DNA from: Zygnema cylindricum | Lineage: Eukaryota; Streptophyta; Zygnematophyceae; Zygnematales; Zygnemataceae | Reading direction: 5' to 3' | Assembly: GCA_037447655.1 (NCBI GenBank) | Contig: JBBHKE010001241.1 | Coordinates: 251,195-315,194, forward strand | DNA: 64,000 nucleotides | In this document: piece after piece, positions 55,556-64,000 of the stretch | Position numbering within the stretch: the stretch's first letter is position 1 | How the letters are laid out: each line of letters starts with the position of its first letter | Translations under genes and position numbers: made by a program | Notes under the pieces: generated by a model | The model's input: the letters and a program-made list of their open reading frames with translations, nothing else | Told to the model about the DNA's origin: nothing | Database searches by the model: none

Positions 55556-56730
55556 CGGTACTGGGAGAGAAAGAGGGGAGAGTGAAACCGACGGAGGAGA
55601 ATAATCTTGAAAAGGGTCAAAAAATCTCGAAGGATGAGAAAGGGGAAATTGGGTTTAGAAGACAGGGAACTAGAGTTTGTATGTGAATGGAAAAAAAAGT
55701 AAATTGAGAGGTAAGAGTGGAGAGCTGAGAGGTAGAGAGAGAGAGAGGAGGAGAGAGATGTAGAGAGAGCTGGACAGTGGAGTGAGAAGGGAGAGAGGGA
55801 AGTGATGATTCTTTCGGATTGTCGACTTCGCGACTTTTATTGAGGCGCTGGCTTTGTGACAGGCTGTCACAGGGAATTCCTCAGGCGTCGGTCGAAACAC
55901 GCGCAACGAAAATTCGAAGAGTCCAAAATGTCGGCGCCAATGCTCGCTTTGTCGGTGCGAGTCTTTTCGCTGTCCTTTTCTCCTGGCGTCGCGACTTTCT
56001 TCGATTATCCGTACAGAGTGTCGGGCTTAGCTGGCTTAGACTTTAGACATCTGACGTACTGAAAGTTCAAGCGACAAAAACGGAGATTTGTAGACGCAGC
56101 CAATCAGAGTGACGGAAAGGTAATGATTTCAGGTTCTCATGGTAAGTTTTTGAACAAGAATAACGTACATTATATTTATATTATAGGATTAAGTAAATAG
56201 TTAAATTCGGTAGGAACAGTCGTAGGAAACTGTTGACCGCTCCACTGCCAAAATAGCAGACTTTGTCCACGTAAGCAATTTTCAAAGGACATTGTAATCT
56301 CAAAAGTCAAAAATATTTCAACGCTGCATAAGGAATGATTTTTCCGTACATGCGGAGAATTTATCGCATCGTTGAAATAATCGTCGCCTGCCAAAAGTGG
56401 TCATTTCCAAGCTTGTTTCAAATATTGGAAAACTCCTGACCGTCCGGATAAAAAAGTGGGACATCCGACGGTCATAAACCAATCATTGCGAATCCTTTAA
56501 AATTACCACTTTTGGCACCTGATCGGAGGCTATTATCATGAAGCCAAGTGGGAGAAACGGCTAAATTTTCGAAAAGTTTCATGCTTTCATGTACGCTGGC
56601 AGGTGATCTTCACAGAAAGCAAAAAAGTGCACAGAAAATCACAAGTATAGCCATTTGCGTACGATATAATCGAAGAGTTAGCGTAGTGGCATTGTATGGT
56701 TATTGTTTGGAGCTGTCGGCATGGGAATAA
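55556..56730. other. Upstream region of the FAS1 gene
   Basis: GA-rich up to about 55800, then mixed sequence. No promoter motif or gene could be supported. Confidence 0.35.
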
Positions 56731-57372
56731 GAGCGTTGTTCCATTAGGCGGTCTCAGTAAAAATGACATTTTATTTGCGTAGCACACTTTGATTGGTCCA
56801 CGTAATAGATGAATACGATTTTAACAATCTTCAAAGAATCTCTGAATGCAGGTTGTGACCACATATTTGTACCAGCGAAGGTAAAAAGTGTCTCGTATGA
56901 CGCATTGAATAAAATCTGTACGGCGGACGAAACTTAAGATTTGAAAAAGCGTACGAATATGTTAGAATGGTTGGTGGATGGCAACAGAAGCATGAAACAA
57001 TATCCTCCGTCAAAGATTTTATCGCGGCTTCTGGTGGCCTCGCATCCTCCTGGCGGAAGGCACATGTCATATGCGACATGTACCCATCTGGTCGCGCGAT
57101 CGTCGTGGATATTTGTTCACGTTTCCTGGAGGAACGATGCTATTCTAGAATTGACCTACTCCGAGTCACTTGTTGCGAACTGAAAGTGTCAGACGACGGC
57201 GTATCCGATTATGCATCCAACGGTCTACTTTTACGCCCATAAACGTGGAGAATCAAATCCCTCATTCAGTAGCCTTGTTTTTCTGACAAAATATATTTGT
57301 TTGTACGGCGCTGTACGAAACAGTACAACTTTCAATAAACAACGTCATTTTTCCCCTAATGGAACCTCACCC
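56731..57372. mobile_element. Harbinger/Tourist-like MITE
   Basis: The left end is GAGCGTTGTTCCATTAGG and the right end CCTAATGGAACCTCACCC, imperfect complements. TAA lies at 56728-56730 and 57373-57375. It is 642 bp with no transposase. The GTTCCAT core is shared with the element at 44925. Confidence 0.78.
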
Positions 57373-57385
57373 TAAGCCCATAGAT

Positions 57386-58806
57386 GTCCAGTGCGCATAA
57401 TCCACACGAAACGAACGCGCGAATACTACGCATGATACGCATTTAACGATGATGGAAATTTAATAAAATGCGTACCAGACTACGTACCCGTACTTTTCTG
57501 TACATTTGCGTATTGTCTTCATACATTTCAGTACTTTTAGGATTATTAAGGGGGGTTTGAGGAATTTTAGGGTACATTCTCGTGCTTTCTCAAATATTTC
57601 TGTTAAACAGCCAACTTTTATTCGTACATTTACGTACAGTGTCCTTATTTTTTTGTACTTTTGACATAGTTGTCCCGTGCGCATAATACGCACGAAACGA
57701 ACGCGTGAATACTACGCACATTACGCATTTAACGATGATGAAAATGTTAATAAATGCGTACCTGACTATGTACACGTACATTTTCGTACATTTGCGTACT
57801 ATTTTGGTACATTTCAATACTTTTAGGGGGTTTGAGGAATTTTAGGGTGCATTCTCGTGCGTTCTCAAATATTTATGTTAAACAGTCAACTATTATTCTT
57901 ACATTTACGTACAGTATCAGTATTTTTTCGTACTTTTGACGGTTATTATTTTGAGATTTTTAGGGTACATTTTCGTACTTTTCCGTATATTTCAGTTATA
58001 CGGACTTACATCTTTCGTACATCTACGTACGGCATCCGTATATTTCATTACTTTTAGGATTATTGATGGGGGGATTTTAGGGTGTTTAGGGTACTTCCCG
58101 TGCATTTCATACATTCCGGTAAATAATAGTACAGCTGCCTTACATTATCCGTACTCCTAGGTTTTTTCGGGTACACATGTTGTACAACGACGTACATTTC
58201 TGTATGTTTTCCGTACGTTTTTAGGATTTTTTAAGGATATTTTAGGGTTAAGGGGACGATTTCCGTACGTTTTCGTACATCGTACAGCGAAAACTAACGA
58301 ACGGTATGAAAGTAACGAATGCTACATAGTTTTCGGAAAAAGGTCGAAATCCGTACGATAGGACAACTATGACTTTTGATAGTTATTATTTTGAGTTTTT
58401 TTATGGTACATTTTCGTACGTTTTTGTATATTTCAATTTTTACGGACTTATATCTTCCGTACATCTACGGACAGCGTCCGCATATTTTAGTACTTTTAGG
58501 GTTATTAAAGGGAGGATTTTAGGGTGTTTAGGGTACTTCTTGTGCATTTCGTACATTCCGGTAAATTAGAGTACAACTGCCTTACATTACTCTTAGGTTT
58601 TTTAGAGTGCACCTTTCGTAAAATGCCGCACATTTCCGTATGTTTCTCATACGTTTTAGGATTTTTTAAGGATTTTTTAGGGTTAAGGGGACGGTTTCCG
58701 TACGTTTTTGTACACCGTACAGCGAAAACTAACAAACGGTACGAAAGTAACAAATACTACGTAGAAATCGTAAAAAAGTTGAAATCCGTACGAATTTGAC
58801 AACTAG
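57386..58806. repeat. GTAC-rich tandem array with two unit types
   Basis: Two units of about 286 and 264 bases start with GTCC-GTGCGCATAAT (57386, 57672). They are followed by two units of about 440 and 430 bases that start with TTTGAYRGTTATTATTTTGAG (57935, 58375). All contain many CGTAC and GTAC words and the phrase CTTTTAGGATTATT or similar. No long open frame with family resemblance is present. Confidence 0.85.
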
Positions 58807-59990
58807 GTAATAAACCGCTTCGCTCTCGATTTTGTTTGTGTGAGCAAATATGTAGAACTTTAGAATTCATTAACGCGTAGGTATTGTACACTCCACAACC
58901 CCATGAATTCTCTACATGAGATACACAATTACATTAAGTCCCCACTAAAATTAGCCACGTGGCATACACAATCTAGTGTAGGTAAACATAATAAAATGAT
59001 AACACTAATAAGTCACTAACTCTAACAACAATGGGTGTTATATTATTGTGATCCTTTCATCGTTGCTCAGGTTGTTGAGCTATTTGTATAGACGCAGATG
59101 TATTGTCAACTAAACTTGTTAAAGGTATTGGAGACATGCCTTACTTTTAAAGTATAATAAGTTTAATCAAAACAGTGCATGGTAAATGATCCAAGTACAT
59201 GAACGAAACTTAAATGGCAAAATGACACCAAACAACCAAAACAACGCCAGGAAAAAAATTGACACGAACAACAACCTAGTTAGAAGCCCAACTGGGATTC
59301 TATGAAAGACGTGAATAAAATGTAAAAAAGTCAACTTGCCTCAATAACAACCAACAAAGCCCTTGTCGCAATTAGGTTTCACAAAAAGGGGTCGATGTTG
59401 TAAATCTTGTAGGTTAGGCTCAAGCTTGCCAAGGGAACCATGCATTAAACAAGTCGTATAAATCATAATGGACCACTATTGACAATCAACGTGGTGCATA
59501 GTGAACAAAATACTTCGAATTCTATTTTTTGTGCGTGCGCAAAGGGTTGTAGGGCATGCTAGATGCCTATTCTCTTGTGGCCTTTCTAGACCGTGGAAAC
59601 ACTATCACATCCTGACGACAACCGAAACCTACAATAAGTTTCAAATAAGATTTTTAAATGGTCTTAGTGAACTTAGGACACCTCGTGACGAATAGAGTAG
59701 GTTTACACATATATAAGGTTAATAAAACATAAACTATGCTCAACAAATGAGCAAAATACACAAAGCAGTCAAACACACAAATGCACTTGAATTTCCTAAG
59801 TGCCCGCATGGGTTAACCTGAAACAAAAAAGTTAGAATGGAGTCCATGTCTCTTATTTAAGGTGAACACCATTTTGATAACTATCTTTGGTCGTACATCT
59901 TTGGTCTCTACTTTTGGAGAACTATGTCAAAAAGGAAGAGAGAGATTCTCTCAAGTATTAGCTACTTATGCACATTCATTATCATTTTAA
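58807..59990. other. Gene-free stretch, possibly the left part of the Copia-2 LTR
   Basis: No feature is recognisable. The left boundary of the Copia-2 LTR must lie in or to the right of this stretch, but without its partner LTR it cannot be placed. Confidence 0.35.
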
Positions 59991-59993
59991 CAC

Positions 59994-60481
59994 TAGACAC
60001 TTAATCGTTATTAGAGTTAATAACACTAATTGGGTAAACATTAACTTTGACACTCAAAACCCAAAATATAAGTAATGATTCTATTTTTCCCTTTACGTTG
60101 ATATAAGTACGGTTAAATTAGTTCCAAATACACTACTTCAAGTGGTAATCATATACTGTAGTGTACCAATGGTGTTAGTCCATTCTAAATTGGTTGTTTT
60201 TTTGTAGAAACGTACAAAAAATTTTGGAACGGCTTGGGGTACCAAATTTTGGTGGCAAGCCGGATTTGGCCGGTGATTTAAAAAAAAAAAAAATCGGGTG
60301 CGGCTAGGTAAGCTCGGCAAAAGACAAAAATGTTTGATTCGGATTGTTGAAATTTTGACTTTTGTGACTTCTAAAATTAGGAACATATCAAATATCGGGA
60401 TAGGGCCATCAATACACAACACTAACCACAGTAATAGATGTTATAAGGAGAAAATACTATAGAAATCTATTAATTTCAACA
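59994..60481 (-). mobile_element. Right part of the 3' LTR of Copia-2, with a MITE end inside
   Basis: The right end reads AATTTCAACA, which on the element strand is TGTTGAAATT, like LTR-A, and is followed by the polypurine tract CTCCCCTTATT (plus strand). At about 59994-60130 the sequence follows the left part of the MITE at 46149 (ACTTAATCGTTATTAGAGTT, then ...CCCAAAATATAAGTAATGATT), so a TA-target MITE probably inserted in this LTR; its right end was not found. Confidence 0.55.
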
Positions 60482-60542
60482 CTCCCCTTATTTTCTAGTC
60501 TAATTTTAATTTTTCTTTCAACCCGCATTTTTCCCGACAATA

Positions 60543-61051
60543 TTATAATTTAGGAGAGGGCACAAGTTTGGTCATCATGTCAGCCACCATTTCTTCATCA
60601 AGTCTATACACAAGATTTAAAATTTTATTTTCAACTTTTTCTCTTATGAAGCTTAATCTTATGTCCATATGTTTTTCTTTGAAATGTTGTTTTGGATTGG
60701 TTGCAATTGCGATTGCAGCTTGATTATCGCAAAATATTTCATGCACTCCCTCTTTCATATATCCCAGTTCTTGCAACAATGACTTCACCCACATTAGTTC
60801 TTTTACAGCAGAACAAGACTCCATATACTCAACCTCCATCGTAGACAGAGCAACCACCTTTTGTTGCTTACTGCTCCAACAACAAACACATTTCCCCTCA
60901 TAAAAAATATATCCAGAAGTGCATCTTCTCATAGGTGCATCCCCATAACTGGCATCACTCCAAGTGGTGATATCAGTGTGCTCCCCTCCCAAATGCAACT
61001 ATAACTCGGGTTCCAAACCGTGAGCATCTCGGACTGCTCTCACCGCCTCTT
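60543..61051 (-). pseudogene. Copia-2 RNase H domain
   Basis: WSDASYGDAPMRRCTSGYIF, STMEVEYMESCSAVKELM and CDNQAAIAIATN give the three acidic residues in one frame up to 60998. The glutamate motif reads EVEYM instead of EAEYM. The connection to the polymerase is broken between 60998 and 61052. Confidence 0.85.
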
Positions 61052-62008
61052 CTAGATCATTAAGACTCCTAACGGTATCCAACTAATGCCGCTATGTCCG
61101 GCCTTCATAAAATAGATCAAAATTCCTACGACCTTCCTATAAGAGATAGACTTCATCAACTCTCTCTCCTCTAGACTCATCTGATCGTCTAAGATCATCA
61201 CTCCTCCTTCTACATTTCCATCACTTATTTTTTTCATGTCCATGGGAGTGGTACAATTGTTTGCATTTTCCATCTGGAATTTCTCAAGCATATTACCTAT
61301 TGCTTCTTTCTTAGTAAGTCTGATAATCTTCTTCCCCCTATCTCTCTCTATTTGGATCCCCAAAATGATTTTTGCCTCCCCAAAATCCTTCATATCAAAT
61401 TTGCCCATAAGATCTTTCTTTAGCCTATTGATCTTCTCCAAAGACTTACTCAACACCAGCAGATCATCCACATAAATTGCAATAAAAATGACACAATTCT
61501 CATCTTCAAACATATAGATAGAATGGTCAGAGCTGATCCGGATATATCCCAGATCGGTGAGAAACTCATCTAGTTTCTTTTTCCACTGTCGGGGAGCTTG
61601 CTTCAGTCCATATAAGGACTTTATGAGCCTGCAGACTTTGCTCTCTTCTCCTTCTTCCACGAACCCCTTGGGTTGCCTCATGAAAATTTCTTCCTCTAAC
61701 TCACCGTTAAGAAAAGCAGTCTTAATGTCCATCTAGTGTATTTCCATGTTTTCCGCTACTACCAGACTGAGGAGAATCCTTACTGATGGGAACCGAACAA
61801 CTAGAGCAAAGGTCTACTCATAGTTAATCCCCTCTTTTGGGGTGAATCCGTTTGCTAGCAATCGAGACACATATCTCTCAATTGTATTATCTGGGTTCAG
61901 TTTTAGTTTAAATACCCATTTACACCCAATAGATTTTCTATTTGGAGGACAATTTGCTAGTTCCCAAGTATTGCTTCCATGATAGAAGCTATCTCATCAT
62001 TTATGGCT
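61052..62008 (-). pseudogene. Copia-2 reverse transcriptase
   Basis: The frame 61052-61732 carries MDIKTAFLNGELEEEIFM, SLYGLKQAPRQW and IAIYVDDLLVLS, with a normal YVDD box. The preceding part (61733-62008) is still readable as a polymerase N-terminus (GCKWVFKLKLNPDN-like) but has stops. The element is dead. Confidence 0.86.
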
Positions 62009-63081
62009 CTAATCCATAAATTCTTTCTTTGGACTATTCACGGCCTCCGAGTAAGACTGAAGTTTATCTGGGTGAGATAGCTTAGTTACCTTATGAGCCG
62101 TTTTTTTTTCCTGTATCCTTTTATTGACCCTCCTTCCTCCCTCAAACTCTGAAGATGGAATGGATGGAAGTCTTAGATATCTTCTCACTGTCTCATCGGC
62201 TCCCTTGTCCATGGAAGCCGGTTCTTGTCCCGCTTCTTCTATCTCCTAGAAGTCCATAGGAGTATGTGAGGTTTCCGGTGAGTCTCGTGTATCTTGGATT
62301 TCCTCTAAATCTGCAATCACCGTTTCACTCATGTCCCTTTCGAGGATGACCGAGTTCTCCTCACTTTCGTACTCAAATCTGATTCTTCTCTTCTTTGTAT
62401 ATTTGAAGAGGTCAAATGACTTCCCTTCATCCATGACAACTAAGTGTTTGACCATAATGATATCTTTCTTTGCTAAGTCATAGACTCTATATCCCTTAAC
62501 ATCCTCATCATATCCCATAAAGTATCCAAGTTTTCCCTTAGCATCTAGTTTCTAGTTTTTCCTATCCGTGTCAAGATTGTAAACTTGGCTACCGAATACT
62601 TTAAGGTGTGAGATATTTGGTTTCCTTCCAAACCATCTCTCATAAGGTGTCACTCCCTTTACAACTGAGGTAAGGACACTATTTTTAATGTAATTGGCAC
62701 AGTTCATTGCTTCTACCCAAAATCTCTTTCCTATTTTCTTGTCTGCCAACATACTACATACACTATCTCCAAGGCTCAGATTCAAACTTACCCATCCCAT
62801 TTTATTCAAGGATATGGTATGCTTAGCGGTCAGACTTCATCTCTCAGATATTCCTCAAACTGGTTAGAGGTATATTCCCCCCCATTATCACTCCTTATCC
62901 TCTTAATGGGGGTTTCATGCAACTTCTCACTCTAGGCTTTTTATTCTTTGAAGTAAGTTGATGCTTCAGACTTTGATTTCAGAAAGTAGACTTTACCAGT
63001 CATCGGTTATTGTCATCATAATCCTCTTTCCTCCAACCGAAGGTACTTTTGTTGGTCCCCAAATATCTGTGTGGACCAAGT
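62009..63081 (-). pseudogene. Copia-2 integrase, strongly decayed
   Basis: The C-terminal region reads GYDEDVKGYRVYDLAKKDIIMVKHLVVMDEG in the frame ending at 62246; the frame 62552-62809 carries NCANYIKNSVLTSVVKG and WFGRKPNISHLKVFGSQVY. In the core, SDNGGEYTS can be read near 62870-62900 and the first Asp region near 63060; the frames are broken several times. Confidence 0.8.
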
Positions 63082-63860
63082 CTAACACTTTCTCACCTCT
63101 ATATGTGGGGGCTTTGGGAATGGAAGTCTGTGAGCCTTACCTTGAGCACAACCACTACAATCATCTATCAATTCATTATCCCCAAACTGAATGCCTTCTA
63201 CTACCCCAAGCTTTTTCATTTCCCTCAACCTATCAAAATGCACATTCCCCAACCGCTTATGCCAAATCATCAACTAGGAACACCAACATAATAAGCATTC
63301 TTCTTTTCATTACTCACGTTAAGCCTAAACATTCTTTGGCTACCCTTATCTGCCGTAAAGTAAACTTCATCCCCATACTTAGCTGTAAAGACTCCCTTTC
63401 TAGTGAAGGTATCAAACTCCTTGTCATTTAACACAAACGTAGAGACTTGGTTTTTACTCAGCTGAGGAATGTAGAGTACATCTGAGAATGTTAGTATAGA
63501 AGTCTTACCCTCCACTAAGACTTTCAGATCTACCAATCCCACTAGATCTGTAGTAACCTCTCTCCCATCCCCATACTCTATCTCTACTGTAGGGATCTTT
63601 CTTAGCTTAGTGAAGAGTTCTTTATCACGACACATATGCATGGATGCACCTGAGTCGATAATCCATTCTTCTTGTGGAGCCTCCCGAATTGCTCCAAGGG
63701 CACACTTCTGTCTCCAAGGGATCTCCTTCTCCTCCAGACTCTCGTCAAGAAGAAGCTCCCTATCCTCCTCAGAGGACTCATCCTCGGTTTCTCCTATCAT
63801 TTTTGTAACCACAAGTGCCTTTTTCTTCCCTCTGGAAAAACCCCCTCCACGGTTCTCTTA
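63082..63860 (-). pseudogene. Copia-2 protease and GAG-pre-integrase
   Basis: The frame 63270-63812 holds an acidic linker (ETEDESSEEDRELLLDE), then WIIDSGASMHMCRDKELF with the intact DSGAS protease site. MIWHKRLGNVHFDRL and CSGCAQGKAHRLPFP follow in the next frame and form the HHCC zinc-binding site of the integrase N-terminus. The junction between the two frames at 63270 is a frameshift. Confidence 0.85.
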
Positions 63861-64000
63861 GAGCCTCAGCTCCGACAGCTTGACACAATCTGCGATGAAG
63901 TGTCCCGACTTTTTGCTAAAATAACAAAGACCCTTTAGGGGCCTCGGTCCCCCAGAATGATCTCTTTCCCCTTTGTAAGGTTTCTTCGGGTCCATTCCCC
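63861..64000 (-). pseudogene. Copia-2 gag, C-terminal part, cut by the window end
   Basis: Reading leftward from the end, KPYKGERDHSGGPRPLKG is followed by CYFSKKSGHFIADC. This is the zinc knuckle with Ser in place of the second Cys, so defective. A stop lies close to 63857. The rest of gag and the 5' LTR lie to the right of the window. Confidence 0.75.

Overview
This is a nuclear segment from a green plant. The evidence is three genes. One is a spliced class A J-protein whose C-terminus (EETTLHD, then VQCAQS) is typical of plant farnesylated J-proteins. One is a spliced fasciclin-domain protein. The third type is a pair of intronless small heat-shock proteins. The rest is mostly Ty1/copia retroelements, one miniature LTR element and many MITEs. 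I cannot name the species; a bryophyte, another non-seed plant or a charophyte alga would fit. No bacterial, organellar or rRNA sequence was seen.

Layout. 1-4.77 kb: a decayed Ty1/copia element (Copia-1) on the minus strand, with its 3' LTR cut by the window edge. 4.77-6.79 kb: two related LTRs lying back to back (LTR-A, LTR-B). 6.8-10.4 kb: repeats, MITEs and a fragment of an ISG12-like gene. 11.4-12.8 kb: a third copia gag remnant. 13.0-17.28 kb: a second, almost identical copy of 5.0-9.28 kb. 17.9-33 kb: a duplicated stress-gene block holding two sHSP genes in inverted orientation and two ISG12/IFI6-IFI27-like two-exon genes in direct orientation, with minisatellites, MITEs and a complete 350-bp TRIM element. 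35.0-43.5 kb: a seven-exon DNAJA gene on the minus strand; all its splice phases close to a 426-residue protein. 44.2-49.2 kb: a nest of TA-target and TTA-target MITEs. 50.3-53.6 kb: strand-asymmetric purine/pyrimidine arrays. 54.2-55.6 kb: a three-exon secreted FAS1 protein. 56.7-58.8 kb: a Harbinger-like MITE and a GTAC-rich tandem array. 60-64 kb: a second decayed copia element (Copia-2), running off the right edge.

How the genes relate. The sHSPs and the J-protein are both chaperone components and could act together: sHSPs hold unfolded clients and J-proteins deliver them to Hsp70. This is family knowledge, not shown by the DNA. The ISG12-like genes encode small Gly/Ala-rich membrane proteins with an unusual N-terminal region made of two VSQ-type repeats. 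They have been duplicated together with the sHSP genes, so this part of the chromosome is an actively rearranging stress-gene cluster. The most notable points are the plant ISG12-like family, its captured fragment, the His/Gly-rich sHSPs, the 4.28-kb homogenised tract and the layered transposon insertions, some proven by target duplications or an empty site.
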